A stretch of DNA of 64,000 bases from JBDIAG01 sp963835085 (GCA_963835085.1 CAWIED010000002.1:124001-188000); one strand, 5' to 3'. Positions 52,523-62,395 are shown, counted from the first letter of the stretch. The notes: generated by a model not told the origin, from the letters alone. Made by a program: numbers and translations.

Positions 52523-54169
52523 GTGAAGAGTCGCCAGGTACTCGCAGTCGCCGCAGTCTCCTTGATGGCAGTGGCTACCGTCAGTGCATGCACCTCAGAG
52601 AGCGACAAGACCCCAGAGGGCAACAAGAGTGGCCAAGCCGCTGCTCAGGAGGCGACGATCGCCGTCCCGCAGGTGCTCAACACGATCGACCCGCCGCAGG
52701 CGATCGACTCCAGCAGCGCGCAGGTGATCAACACCGTCTATGAGGGGCTTTACCGGCTGAACCAGAAGAACCAGCCGACGCCCGCCGATGCCGCGGCGTT
52801 GCCCACCGTGAGCAAGGACGGCCTCACGTACACGGTCCGGCTCAACCCGAAGGCCACGTGGTCCAACGGAGATCCGGTGACCGCCGGCGATTACGCCTAT
52901 GCCTGGAAGCGGGCCGTCGGGCTGCCCAACGCGAGTGAGAACCAAAAGTACTTCACACCGATCGCGAACGCGGACGACATCATCGCCAAGAAGAAGGCAC
53001 CCGATTCGTTGGGGGTCACTGCGGTCGATGACCACACGCTGCAGATCACTTTGCGAGTGCCGACGAGTTACTTCACCTCATTGCTGGCCTCGACAGCGCT
53101 CTTCCCGGTGGATCAGAAGTACGTCACGGCCCAAGGCGAAGCGTTCGGCTCGGACAGCAATCACGCCGTGTACAACGGCCCGTTCGTCCTGGCCGACTTC
53201 GCCGGCCCTGGTATCGGTGGCAACTGGAAGTATCTCAAGGCCGACCATTACTGGAACGCGTCTGCGGTCAAGCTGAAGACCATCAACGTGCAGGTGCTCA
53301 CAGACACCAGCACAGCCGTGGGCCTCTACAAGTCCGGCAAGGTCGACGAGGTCCAGATCGCCGGGGCGCAGGTGCAAGCCAACCAGTCCGACCCCGGCTA
53401 CGTGGCCAGCGCCACCTCGACCAGCGCTTTCCTCGGCTACAACCAGACCAAACCCGCTTTCGCCAACCAGAAGGTTCGTGAGGCGATCTCCCTGGTTATC
53501 AATCGGGAGGCGCTCGCCAAGAACGTGCTTGCCGACGGCTCGACGGCAGCGACCGGCCTGGTGCCACCGGGCGTGGCCTCCTACAACGGTCAAGACTTCG
53601 CCGGCCGCACGGCACTGCCGACGGATATCGCCAAGGCCAAGACCTTGTGGGCGCAGGCCCAGAAGGAACTGGGCATCTCATCGCTGACCATCGATCTGGA
53701 GACCTTCTCCTCGGATCGGGTCAAGATCGTCTCCCAGTACCTCCAGGGCGCGATCCAGGACAACCTGCCTGGTATCAAGGTCAACGTCGGCATCAACCCG
53801 ACGGCCAATCTGCTCGACAAGGTGGGCAAGGGCCAGTTCGACATCTACTTCGTCACGTGGGCGGCCGGTTATGCCGACCCGTCGAGTCAGCTCAACCTGT
53901 TCCTCTCCTCGGCAGGCACCAACTGGGGCAAGTACGACGACCCCAGCTACGACAACGCGCTCAACGCGGCCGCGACCACCGACGCCTTGGACCCGGCCGC
54001 GCGGTGGAAGGATCTCCAGACGGCTCAGCAAACTTTGATGGCCGACCAGGGGGTCACGCCCATCTATTTCCAGAGTTCGACGATCCTGCGCAATCCGAAA
54101 TTCAAGGGGGTCGTGTTCCACCCGGTCGGAGTTGCGCTCGACTACACGTCGGCGTGGATGGCCAACTGA
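52523..54169 (+). CDS. Peptide ABC transporter substrate-binding lipoprotein (OppA family)
   Basis: A family 5 solute-binding protein of 548 residues. The N-terminus is a lipoprotein signal, VKSRQVLAVAAVSLMAVATV, with SAC as the lipobox end. The mature protein has the usual INTVYEGLYRLNQ, YTVRLNPKATWSNGDPVTAG and YNGPFVLADF segments. It binds oligopeptides outside the cell and passes them to the membrane permeases. GTG 52523 has GAGGGG upstream. First gene of the five-gene transporter operon, 10 bp before the first permease. Confidence 0.92.
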   Translation: MKSRQVLAVAAVSLMAVATVSACTSESDKTPEGNKSGQAAAQEATIAVPQVLNTIDPPQAIDSSSAQVINTVYEGLYRLNQKNQPTPADAAALPTVSKDGLTYTVRLNPKATWSNGDPVTAGDYAYAWKRAVGLPNASENQKYFTPIANADDIIAKKKAPDSLGVTAVDDHTLQITLRVPTSYFTSLLASTALFPVDQKYVTAQGEAFGSDSNHAVYNGPFVLADFAGPGIGGNWKYLKADHYWNASAVKLKTINVQVLTDTSTAVGLYKSGKVDEVQIAGAQVQANQSDPGYVASATSTSAFLGYNQTKPAFANQKVREAISLVINREALAKNVLADGSTAATGLVPPGVASYNGQDFAGRTALPTDIAKAKTLWAQAQKELGISSLTIDLETFSSDRVKIVSQYLQGAIQDNLPGIKVNVGINPTANLLDKVGKGQFDIYFVTWAAGYADPSSQLNLFLSSAGTNWGKYDDPSYDNALNAAATTDALDPAARWKDLQTAQQTLMADQGVTPIYFQSSTILRNPKFKGVVFHPVGVALDYTSAWMAN

Positions 54170-54179
54170 GTCGCTATCC

Positions 54180-55118
54180 ATGAGTCTCAGCCGGTATGTG
54201 GTGCGCCGGTTGGCTTATCTGGTCCTGACGCTGTGGATGATCGTCACCGTGACGTTCCTTCTGCTCCATCTGCTACCGGGTTCGCCTTTTGTCGACCAGC
54301 AGGATCTGACCTCCGATCAGATAGCGATTCTCAAGCAGAACGCAGGGCTCGACAAGCCGCTGGCCGATCAGTACCTGATCTATGTGCGACATCTGCTGAG
54401 CGGGGATCTCGGCGTCTCGTTCCAATTCAAGAACCAACCGGTCACAGCGTTGTTGGCGGGGCGAGTCTGGCCGTCGGTTCAGCTCGGTTTTCAGGCGCTG
54501 CTCGTGGGCACGGTGCTCGGGATTCTTCTCGGCATCGTGGCCGCGGTGCGTCGCAATACCTGGCTCGACTCTGGCTCGACCGTCACCGCAGTGCTCGGTC
54601 GCTCGGTACCGAGCTTCGTGATTGCCGTCATACTGCAATACATCTTCGCGATCCGGCTCAAGATCCTGCCGATCACGTCGTGGAACCAGGGCCTGCTCGC
54701 CACCCTTCTGCCCACACTCGCGCTCGCGATGGCGCCCCTGGCCGACGCGGCACGCTTCGTCCGCACCGAGATGGTCGAGGTGCTCTCGTCCGACTACGCC
54801 GAGTTCGCGCGAGCCAAGGGCCTGTCGCAGTGGCAGGTCGCGTGGCGACACGGCCTGCGCAACAGCGTCATCCCCTTGCTCACTCTGCTTGGGCCGATGA
54901 CGGCCGCTCTGATGACAGGCTCGCTGGTCGTGGAGAGCATTTTCGCCGTACCGGGAATCGGTGCGCAGTTTGTCACGTCGATCCTGGCCAATGATTATCC
55001 CACGGTCATGGCCGTCACGATTCTCTATTCCACACTGCTCCTCGTCGTGCTCCTCGTGGTCGATGTGCTCTATTGCCTCATAGATCCGCGGATCAGGCTG
55101 GCGGGGAGCCCACGATGA
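54180..55118 (+). CDS. Peptide ABC transporter permease (OppB/DppB family)
   Basis: A 312-residue permease with six membrane helices. The N-terminal MSLSRYVVRRLAYLVLTLWM segment, the large outer loop with LDKPLADQYLIYVRHLLSGD, and the ATPase-contact EAA loop (YAEFARAKGLSQWQVAWRHG) are typical. ATG 54180 gives the usual N-terminus; an upstream in-frame ATG inside the preceding gene is rejected. Its stop overlaps the next gene by ATGA. Confidence 0.92.
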   Translation: MSLSRYVVRRLAYLVLTLWMIVTVTFLLLHLLPGSPFVDQQDLTSDQIAILKQNAGLDKPLADQYLIYVRHLLSGDLGVSFQFKNQPVTALLAGRVWPSVQLGFQALLVGTVLGILLGIVAAVRRNTWLDSGSTVTAVLGRSVPSFVIAVILQYIFAIRLKILPITSWNQGLLATLLPTLALAMAPLADAARFVRTEMVEVLSSDYAEFARAKGLSQWQVAWRHGLRNSVIPLLTLLGPMTAALMTGSLVVESIFAVPGIGAQFVTSILANDYPTVMAVTILYSTLLLVVLLVVDVLYCLIDPRIRLAGSPR

Positions 55119-56140
55119 GCCCTTTGCCGCCGAGCGCATCCGGCCTGCCACCGGAGGCTTTCGATCTCGTTGCGTCACCCATGGCGGAGGCTACCGACCC
55201 TCAGGTCGTTGTCGGCACAACCGTGGGGCCTTGGCGCCGGCTGTGCCGACGTCGCTCGGCATTGGTAGCACTCTTGTTCCTGGTCGTGGTCGTCGTGCTG
55301 GCGATCGGGTCGTTGTGGATCTCGCCCCATGATCCGACGAAGCAGAACATCGCCTACATCAACCTGCCGCCCAAGATCTCCGGCCTGCATATTTCGGGTC
55401 TCGACGGCACCGCCATGGTCGGTGGAAGTCGGGTCGACAAGTACGCCGCGGCGGGGGTTCCAGCGGGGGTTCACTTCATCTTCGGAACCGACTCGCTCGG
55501 CCGCGACCTGTTGTCTCGATTGCTCATGGGCGTGCGCTACTCATTGTTCATCTCCGTCGTAGCGACCGCCCTCGATCTGACCTTGGGTGTCGCCGTCGGG
55601 CTCATCTCCGGGCTCGGTGGCTATCGCGTCGACACCGCAATCCAGCGCATTCTGGAGGTAGTGTCCGGCGTTCCCACGCTTGTGGTGCTCGTCTTGATGC
55701 TGACGGTGTTCAACCCCGGCCTGATCTCGATCGTGCTGGCGATGGTGGTGACCGGCTGGATCCCGATGGCAAGGCTCGTGCGCGCCCAGGCCTTGCGGCT
55801 GCGGGAACAGGAGTTCATCCTCGCCGCGCGGTTGCTCGGCGCCCGCCGATGGCGCCTGGCGATACGTCACCTGCTCCCGAACATGTTGGGGATCATGCTG
55901 GTCCAGACGATGTTCACCATCCCGACCGCGATCTTCTTCGAGGCGTTCCTCAGCTTCATCGGTATCGGTCTTCGGCCGCCGGTGGCTTCGCTCGGGACCT
56001 TGCTCAACGAGGGTTTCCAGACCTTCACCTTTCTGCCTTTCCAGATGCTCATTCCGGCCATCACCCTCAGTCTCATCATGATTGCGTTCAATCTTCTGGC
56101 CGACGGGCTACGAGACGCCTTCGACCCGCGGAGCCGATGA
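55115..56140 (+). CDS. Peptide ABC transporter permease (OppC/DppC family)
   Basis: The second permease, 341 residues. It has a cytoplasmic N-terminal tail of about 45 residues, then one helix, the outer loop with FIFGTDSLGRDLLSRLLMG (the family signature), and five more helices with EAA loop FILAARLLGARRWRLAIRHL. It has an ATGA overlap at both ends, implying strict co-translation with its neighbours. Confidence 0.92.
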   Translation: MSPLPPSASGLPPEAFDLVASPMAEATDPQVVVGTTVGPWRRLCRRRSALVALLFLVVVVVLAIGSLWISPHDPTKQNIAYINLPPKISGLHISGLDGTAMVGGSRVDKYAAAGVPAGVHFIFGTDSLGRDLLSRLLMGVRYSLFISVVATALDLTLGVAVGLISGLGGYRVDTAIQRILEVVSGVPTLVVLVLMLTVFNPGLISIVLAMVVTGWIPMARLVRAQALRLREQEFILAARLLGARRWRLAIRHLLPNMLGIMLVQTMFTIPTAIFFEAFLSFIGIGLRPPVASLGTLLNEGFQTFTFLPFQMLIPAITLSLIMIAFNLLADGLRDAFDPRSR

Positions 56141-57174
56141 TGGCTCGCTCTATGGACGCGCGTGCCCTCCTACACGTCGAAGACCTGCACGTCAGTGTCA
56201 ACGTCGACGACGCCAGCATGCCAGCGGTGCGGGGAGTCTCCTTCGATCTCGCCGCCGGCGAGACGCTGGCGATCGTGGGTGAGTCCGGCTCTGGCAAATC
56301 GCTCACCGCTCGCGCAGTGCTAGGGCTTCTGCCAACGGGAGCCGCCGTCAGCGCGGGACGGATCCGGTTCGCCGGCCAAGAGTTGACGCACCTGTCCGAG
56401 CGTCAGCTGCAACGCATCCGGGGCAATGACATCGCCATGGTCTTCCAGGATCCGATGACCGCCTTGGACCCCACGATGAGCGTGGGTCGACAACTCATCG
56501 AGCCGCTCCGTCTCCATCGCCGGATCACGCGCGCCGCGGCGCTGGAGGCAGCGATGAGACTGCTCGAACGCGTCGGCATCGACAACGCCGAACGCCGGCT
56601 CCGGCATTATCCCCACCAGTTCTCCGGCGGGCAGCGACAGCGCATCGCCCTCGCGATCGCTCTGATCTGCGAGCCACAGATTCTCATCGCCGACGAGCCG
56701 ACAACCGCTCTGGATGTCACCGTGCAGGCCCAAGTCCTCGATCTCCTCGCGGATCTTCGTCGAGAGGAGGCGCTCTCGATCGTCTTCATCACCCACGACC
56801 TCGGCGTGGTCGCGACGATCGCGGACCGCGTCGCGGTGATGTATGCGGGTCGCATCGTGGAGATCGGCACGACCAGGGAGATCTTTTACGATTCTCGCCA
56901 CCCCTACACCTGGGGACTGCTCGGTTCCCTGCCCGCGGACAAAGACGGCCGGCTCGCATCGATTCCTGGATCGCCTCCCGACCTGCGAGCACTCCCACCG
57001 GGGGACGCCTTCGCACCACGCAACCGCTATGCACTGGCGATCGATCGAGAGCAGGAGCCACCGCTGTTTGCCGTCTCTGCCACACACCAGGCCGCCACCT
57101 GGCTGCTGGCGGACGGAGCGCCCGCGGTCGATCGACCCTCGACGGCTGGCCGACGCGAAGGGAACGTCTCGTGA
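56137..57174 (+). CDS. Peptide ABC transporter ATPase (OppD/DppD family)
   Basis: 345 residues. Walker A GESGSGKS, Q-loop VFQDPMTALDP, ABC signature FSGGQRQRIALAIAL, Walker B ILIADEPTTALD, H-loop FITHDLGVV. The C-terminal oligopeptide-transporter extension usually carries a Cys-rich segment for an iron-sulfur cluster; here the tail (about residues 265-345) appears to have no cysteine. Two ATG codons in a row at 56137 and 56140; both fit the overlap with the permease. Confidence 0.92.
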   Translation: MMARSMDARALLHVEDLHVSVNVDDASMPAVRGVSFDLAAGETLAIVGESGSGKSLTARAVLGLLPTGAAVSAGRIRFAGQELTHLSERQLQRIRGNDIAMVFQDPMTALDPTMSVGRQLIEPLRLHRRITRAAALEAAMRLLERVGIDNAERRLRHYPHQFSGGQRQRIALAIALICEPQILIADEPTTALDVTVQAQVLDLLADLRREEALSIVFITHDLGVVATIADRVAVMYAGRIVEIGTTREIFYDSRHPYTWGLLGSLPADKDGRLASIPGSPPDLRALPPGDAFAPRNRYALAIDREQEPPLFAVSATHQAATWLLADGAPAVDRPSTAGRREGNVS

Positions 57175-58088
57175 CGAGCGAGCCACTGTTGAGGGTCGAG
57201 GCGCTATGTCACGCGTATAACCGCGGCCGCCGCGACGAGGTACGCGCGGTGCAAGACATCAGCTTCCGGGTTGCGGAGGGGGAGACCTTCGGCATCGTCG
57301 GCGAGTCTGGCTCCGGCAAGACCACCCTCGGACGATGCATCGTCGGGCTCTACCGATCGACCAGTGGGGAGATCAGGTACCGCGGCAAGCGCCTCTATCA
57401 ACGCCGGGACGTGCGAGTCAGCGACGAGATCCAGATGATCTTCCAGGATCCCTACGCCTCGCTAGACCCCCGCATGAGGGTGCGCGACATCGTTGCCGAG
57501 GGGATCGACATCAGGCGGCCGGCTCCCCGCCGGGATGAGCGGGCAGACCGGGTCGAGGAGATGCTACGCACCGTAGGACTGGACGCCTCCCACGCGAGTC
57601 GTTTTCCGCATGAGCTGTCCGGTGGCCAGCGTCAGCGGGTCGGAATCGCTCGGGCGCTTATCGTCGAGCCCCGATTGTTGGTGTGCGATGAGCCGATCTC
57701 CGCTCTCGATGTGAGCATCCAGGCCCAGATCGTGAACCTGCTCGCAGACCTCCAGCGGACCCGTGGCCTGACGTATGTCTTCATCGCCCACGACCTGGCC
57801 ATGGTCCGTCATCTCAGCACTCGGATCGGGGTGATGTACCGAGGCAGGCTCGTGGAGGTCGGTCCGGCGGACGCGGTGTGGCACACGCCGCTGCACCCCT
57901 ACACGGCAAGCCTTCTCTCAGCGGTGCCCTTGGCCGACCCCGACGCCGAGAGGTCAAGGGTCAGGACGAGCTATCAGCCACCTGACCATGGGGAAGCGCC
58001 GCAACGGATGAGCGAGGTCGCGCCGGGTCGCTTCGTTTTCGGCACCGACGACGAACTGGCCGGCTATGGGGCGAAATTCTCGGGCTGA
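57171..58088 (+). CDS. Peptide ABC transporter ATPase (OppF/DppF family)
   Basis: 305 residues. Walker A GESGSGKT, Q-loop IFQDPYASLDPRM, signature LSGGQRQRVGIARAL, Walker B LLVCDEPISALD, H-loop FIAHDLAMV. It forms the heterodimeric motor with the preceding ATPase. GTG start overlaps the previous stop by GTGA. The C-terminal Cys-rich tail of many DppF proteins is lacking. Last gene of the operon. Confidence 0.92.
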   Translation: MTSEPLLRVEALCHAYNRGRRDEVRAVQDISFRVAEGETFGIVGESGSGKTTLGRCIVGLYRSTSGEIRYRGKRLYQRRDVRVSDEIQMIFQDPYASLDPRMRVRDIVAEGIDIRRPAPRRDERADRVEEMLRTVGLDASHASRFPHELSGGQRQRVGIARALIVEPRLLVCDEPISALDVSIQAQIVNLLADLQRTRGLTYVFIAHDLAMVRHLSTRIGVMYRGRLVEVGPADAVWHTPLHPYTASLLSAVPLADPDAERSRVRTSYQPPDHGEAPQRMSEVAPGRFVFGTDDELAGYGAKFSG

Positions 58089-58137
58089 ACCTGCCTGCCT
58101 AACCGAGGAGATTCGAGCGGGACCCGTCTGATGGCGA

Positions 58138-60291
58138 ATGTCTCTATTCCTGCAGGCGTGTACTGCCGATAATGGCGAGATGGGGGCTGGTGCATCGGCG
58201 CGACAGCGCAGCGTCGAGTTACATAAGGAGGCGGAGGCGCTAGCTGCGCTTGCCCGCAGCAAGGAGCGAGAGGCCAGGAATTACCAGGTTGCGTGCGTTT
58301 CCGAGCAGCGACTGGCTGACGTCTTGCGTGGGCTGGACGCCTTGCAATGGCGCGTCTTTGCGGATCGAGTGTGGCCTGGCTCCAGCCGGGCCAACATCGA
58401 CTTCGTGCTGGTCGGGCCAGGCGGCATAGTCGTCCTCGATGCCAAGGATTGGTCGGAGCCGCACATCGAAGGCGGCACGCTGTTCCGCGGGCAGGCCGAG
58501 GCCGGCGACCAGGTCGACAAGCTCATCGCGTTGCAAGACCGGCTCGCCACGTTGCTGGCGCCCCAGGGAATCGCCGGTACGGCTATCTGTGTCTCCATGG
58601 TGTTCACCAGCCAACCGTTACGGCCGACAGCACTCGGCCCAGTCACCGCGGTCGGCGATCGTCACGTGCTGGACTGGCTCCTCCGGCTTCCGCTGCGCTT
58701 GAATCCCCAACAGATTCACCACGTCTCCGGTGTTGTCGCCGAGGTCTGTCCTGAGATGCGGACCGCCGATGACGCGAAATTCCAGCCGGCGCCGCGGCGC
58801 AACGTGCCGCAGCAGCAGGAGCGGATCGTGAGCGAACCACTCTTCGACGTCGCAGAGGTGAAGCAAGCGTTGATCGACCGGGCGATGGCCGGGCCGATTG
58901 AGGAGTGGATGACGTTCCTGCATCCCGATCAGAACAAGTTGGTGCGGGCTCAGTTCAGCGGACCTGCTCGAGTCCGGGGCCCCGCGGGAACCGGCAAGAC
59001 CGTGGTGGGCCTGCACCGCGCCGTCTACCTGGCTGAGCGGTCTCCCCAGCCGGTGCTGGTGGTCAGCTTCGTCAAGACTCTTCCGCGCGTGCTCGAAGGC
59101 CTCACTCGTCGGTTGTCACCCACTGGGGCGGACAACATCGAATTCATAGGTGTCCACGCCCTGGCCCGACGGTGCCTGGAGGTCGTCGGCGGTCATAGCC
59201 GTCTGGATCCCAAGGCTGCTGACGCCGCCTACTCTCGCGCCTGGTGGGCAACAGATTCCAACAAGAGACTGGGGCAGATCGATGATCGGCCGTCTTACTG
59301 GCGTGAAGAGGTCGACCACGTCATCAAGGGTCGAGGACTCACCGATTTCGAGACCTATCGAACGCTGCGCAGGATCGGGCGCAACACTCGGCTGCGAGCC
59401 GAGGATAGAGAGAAGGTCTGGGATCTCTATATCGCCTACCAACGTGAGCTGGACTGTACTGGCGTGCACGACTTCAACGACCTGCTCATCCAGGCCCGGC
59501 GTGCAGTGGTCAGCTGTCCGGAGCTCTTCTGCTATCGCAGCGTCATCGTCGATGAGATCCAGGACCTCGACCTCGTAGCACTGCAGTTTCTCGCTCGGCT
59601 TGCGGGCGACGGCCCCGATTCGCTTCTGCTGATCGGCGATGGTCAGCAGTCGGTGTATCCGGGTGGTTTCACGCTCACCGAGGCCGGCATCAGCGTGGCC
59701 GGCCGGGCCTCGATCTTGAAAGTGAACTACCGGAACACGATCGAGATCCTTGCGGAGGCAAACCGGCAACTCGGCGACGACCCGTTCGATGATTTCGACG
59801 GAGAGGCCGTTACTGGGCTGCGTGATACCGAGATCGAAAGGCACGGCTATGCGGTGGCAAGGGAGCTGGGATCGCGCTCAGACATTGCCGCCGCTCTGGT
59901 CTCTCAGATCCGGCGCACGCATGACAATCTCGGGGTGCCCTGGGGCGACATGGCGGTGCTGACCCTCACCCTGAAGGCGCTCGAGTGGTATCAGGGGGTG
60001 CTGTGCCAGGGCGAAATACCTGAGGTCGAGTTGACCCAGTACGACGGAGTCAGCAACGACCGGGTCAAGATCGGCACGGTCAAGCGCGCCAAGGGCCTCG
60101 ACTTCAAGTTCGTCTTCATGCCCGAACTCCACGAAGGCCCTCCGCCCGTGTGGTCCGGCGAGAACGAGGATGCGTATGCCGAGCGCTGTCGCCGGACTGC
60201 CCGGGAGCTGTTCGTCGGCATGACGCGCGCCCGGGACGGGCTCTGGCTGGGCTACGTGGCGTCGGCTCGCGCGCGAGGCAGCCTCAGTTGA
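58138..60291 (+). CDS. NERD nuclease domain / UvrD-type helicase fusion
   Basis: 717 residues. An N-terminal coiled region is followed by a NERD domain: VFADRVWPGSSRANIDFVLV then IVVLDAKDW, with the D-x(n)-D-x-K nuclease pattern. A superfamily 1 helicase core follows: Walker A GPAGTGKTVVGLHRAVYLAE (near 281), Walker B SVIVDEIQDLD (near 471), GDGQQSVY, VNYRNTIEI, KRAKGLDFKFVF and LFVGMTRARDGLWLG. It is likely to process DNA ends. Proteins with this layout occur in DNA repair and defence settings. ATG 58138; Met 15 is an alternative. Its stop abuts a family D repeat, and a three-gene unit faces it. Confidence 0.88.
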   Translation: MSLFLQACTADNGEMGAGASARQRSVELHKEAEALAALARSKEREARNYQVACVSEQRLADVLRGLDALQWRVFADRVWPGSSRANIDFVLVGPGGIVVLDAKDWSEPHIEGGTLFRGQAEAGDQVDKLIALQDRLATLLAPQGIAGTAICVSMVFTSQPLRPTALGPVTAVGDRHVLDWLLRLPLRLNPQQIHHVSGVVAEVCPEMRTADDAKFQPAPRRNVPQQQERIVSEPLFDVAEVKQALIDRAMAGPIEEWMTFLHPDQNKLVRAQFSGPARVRGPAGTGKTVVGLHRAVYLAERSPQPVLVVSFVKTLPRVLEGLTRRLSPTGADNIEFIGVHALARRCLEVVGGHSRLDPKAADAAYSRAWWATDSNKRLGQIDDRPSYWREEVDHVIKGRGLTDFETYRTLRRIGRNTRLRAEDREKVWDLYIAYQRELDCTGVHDFNDLLIQARRAVVSCPELFCYRSVIVDEIQDLDLVALQFLARLAGDGPDSLLLIGDGQQSVYPGGFTLTEAGISVAGRASILKVNYRNTIEILAEANRQLGDDPFDDFDGEAVTGLRDTEIERHGYAVARELGSRSDIAAALVSQIRRTHDNLGVPWGDMAVLTLTLKALEWYQGVLCQGEIPEVELTQYDGVSNDRVKIGTVKRAKGLDFKFVFMPELHEGPPPVWSGENEDAYAERCRRTARELFVGMTRARDGLWLGYVASARARGSLS

Positions 60292-60381
60292 TGTCCGCAA
60301 TCCGGCGCCAGGGCGAACCCACGCGGAACGGCTGAGCACGAACTCCGAACTCACCACGCCGATCGTGCCGGATTCCGGACA
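60292..60381 (+). repeat. Inverted-repeat element, family D copy 3 (degenerate)
   Basis: Left arm TGTCCGCAATCCGGCGC begins two bases after the helicase stop. Right arm GATCGTGCCGGATTCCGGAC ends at 60381. The loop has CGGCTGAGCACGAA at 60330-60343. The length of 90 bp matches copies 1 and 2, although the arms have drifted together (both now read ATCCGG). Confidence 0.7.
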
Positions 60382-60533
60382 CTCGATGACGGAAGCCATC
60401 CAATTTGATACCGAAGATCCGACGTACCTTTCGCGCCCAAAAACGTCATGGCCATCGCGCGGATGCTGGAGGTTCGCCGGAGGTGACCGGCAGCTGCTGC
60501 GGATCTGGGTCGTGCCAGACCGCCGGTTACCGC

Positions 60534-61211
60534 TTACTGACGAGACTTGATCGTCTCGTTGCGTACCGCAAGCGCTCCGGAGATCGCGGCGATCTGACCG
60601 ACCAGCTGCTCCTGGGCCGCTTGGGTGTGCACGAGCGTCTCCAGGAAGGTCAGTGCCTGCTCGATCTGGCCATCGAGGGCGCGCACCTGGCTGGAGCGCA
60701 TGGTCGGGCTGTAGCGGAACTCCTCGGCCAGTCTTTCGAGCGACGTTGCCAGGCGCTGGTCGTGTGCGATGCGGCTGAGCGCGCTGATCCGCGTGACGGC
60801 GCTCTTGATGACGAGCACGTCGGCGTGCTGGGCCTCGATCTCGGCGGCGACGGCCTCGTTGGAGGACATGCTGATGAAGAAGACCACGAGGAAGATCGCC
60901 GCCATGATGAGCTGGGTGATGATGACCCACGGGTATGGGATGTCGCGCACGTAGATGAAAACGGTCGCGGTAATGAGTTCGGCGGTGAAATAGGTGCTAG
61001 CGACGAGAATTAGCGGCATGCCAAGGATCGCGGCGATGCGGCTGCGGGGGACGACGACGAAGCTGGTCCCGAGCATGGCGTAGGCGAACGCCAAGAACAG
61101 CACGGATGTCCAGAAGGTCGCGTTCTGCCTGACGTCAAGGATCAGGAGGATCGAGATGTAGACGGCGACCGGGACGAGCCAGATCACGGTTCGCAGAAGG
61201 GTGCGGATCAC
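60534..61211 (-). CDS. Membrane protein with C-terminal coiled coil, SPFH unit
   Basis: 225 residues, not recognised by family. Four membrane helices cover residues 1-115 (RTVIWLVPVAVYISILLILD and following). A helical region rich in Ala/Glu/Gln then extends to the end (SSNEAVAAEIEAQHADVLVI; QIEQALTFLETLVHTQ), which should form a cytoplasmic coiled coil. GTG 61211 overlaps the stop of the SPFH gene (GTGA), so it is translated with it. A longer frame to 61328 would lie inside the SPFH gene. Likely partner of the SPFH protein at the membrane. Confidence 0.78.
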   Translation of the reverse strand: MIRTLLRTVIWLVPVAVYISILLILDVRQNATFWTSVLFLAFAYAMLGTSFVVVPRSRIAAILGMPLILVASTYFTAELITATVFIYVRDIPYPWVIITQLIMAAIFLVVFFISMSSNEAVAAEIEAQHADVLVIKSAVTRISALSRIAHDQRLATSLERLAEEFRYSPTMRSSQVRALDGQIEQALTFLETLVHTQAAQEQLVGQIAAISGALAVRNETIKSRQ

Positions 61212-62395
61212 GAGGGTGCTCCCTGGTTCGGGTTTGGAGTTCCGCAGTGCGGGCAGAACTTGGCTGTGCTGTCGATCGACGTACCGCAGCCGGAGCAGGG
61301 TTGCTGCTGTGTGAGCCGGTTGCCACACTCAGGGCAGAACTTGGCGTCCGCCATGACGGCTGCGCCACAGCCAGGGCATGGCGCCGCCGGCGTCTCGGCC
61401 GGCGTGAAGCGCGAGGTGCGATTGCGGCCGACGTTACCGGCCATCGGATCGTCCTGGGGTTGCACCGGCCGGGTGAACATCTGCGTGGCCATCTCGCCGA
61501 AGACGCTGCCCGCGGCGAGGCCGACGCCCGCGGCCGCACCGGCCGAGGCGACGCCTCCGGCGCCCGGGTTCTTCGCCAGCTCGGTGAGGATGGTGGCCGA
61601 CTGCTGGCGGGCCCAGTCCTCCCCGAGCAAGCCCATGACGGCCTTGTCGCCTTGGGCGTTCTGAAGCTTGGCCTGCTTCTGGGCGATGGAGTTCTCCAGC
61701 ACCTGCCGGTTCGAGTCGTCCGTGGGGATGTCGATCGCAGCGATGTAGAAGTTCACGAGCTTGACCCCGTAGTCATCGAGGATCGGCGCCAAGCGCGGGT
61801 GGAGTTGCTCCGCGAGCATCTCGATGTCGGAGGTGATCTCAAGGATCTCCCGGCCGGATTCGTGGATGTAGCGGGCGATGGTGCCGCGGATGTGCTGCGA
61901 GAACGCGCTGCGGAAGTAGCCCGCCAGTTCCTGTTCGCCGAACGCCTGGATGTTGGTGCCGAGCAGCTTGATGAGGAACTTCTTGGAGTCCGCAACCTGG
62001 ATCGAGTACGACCCACGAGCCCGCACGCTCGTCTGCAGCCCCCACACCGGGTCGCGGAGCTGGATGGGGCTGTCGGTGCCCCACAACAGCTCGAGCTTGT
62101 GGTCGATGTTGACGAAGTACACCCGCGAGCTGAACGCGCTGACCCCACCCGAGAGGAGGTTGCGGAGCTTGCCGACGAACGGGTGATTGTTGCTGTTGAG
62201 CGTGTGGCGACCGCCGCCGAACACTGCCACGGCGATGCCGTCACGGATGAAGACTGCCTCCTCCGACTCGGAGACGATCAGCTGGGTGTTGTTGTTGAAG
62301 TCCTCGCCGGTGAACCTCCAGGCGAGGACAGCCGTCGAGCCGAGACCGTCGTTGAGTAGCCCGGTCTCGTTCTTGATGACGTCGTAGATCTTCAT
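61208..62395 (-). CDS. SPFH domain protein with double zinc ribbon (YdjI-like)
   Basis: 395 residues. Begins MKIYDVIKNETG, then EDFNNNTQLIVSESEEAVFI and GGGRHTLNSNNHP. This is the SPFH/virion-core-protein-like fold of B. subtilis YdjI, which recruits a PspA-type protein to membranes. A Gly/Ala-rich stretch (about 285-310) leads to two zinc ribbons with CPGCGAAVMADAKFCPECG and CSGCGTSIDSTAKFCPHCG (four CxxC pairs). No membrane helix of its own. It overlaps both neighbours by four bases, so three proteins are made together. A function in membrane stress is inferred from the family. Confidence 0.87.
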   Translation of the reverse strand: MKIYDVIKNETGLLNDGLGSTAVLAWRFTGEDFNNNTQLIVSESEEAVFIRDGIAVAVFGGGRHTLNSNNHPFVGKLRNLLSGGVSAFSSRVYFVNIDHKLELLWGTDSPIQLRDPVWGLQTSVRARGSYSIQVADSKKFLIKLLGTNIQAFGEQELAGYFRSAFSQHIRGTIARYIHESGREILEITSDIEMLAEQLHPRLAPILDDYGVKLVNFYIAAIDIPTDDSNRQVLENSIAQKQAKLQNAQGDKAVMGLLGEDWARQQSATILTELAKNPGAGGVASAGAAAGVGLAAGSVFGEMATQMFTRPVQPQDDPMAGNVGRNRTSRFTPAETPAAPCPGCGAAVMADAKFCPECGNRLTQQQPCSGCGTSIDSTAKFCPHCGTPNPNQGAPS

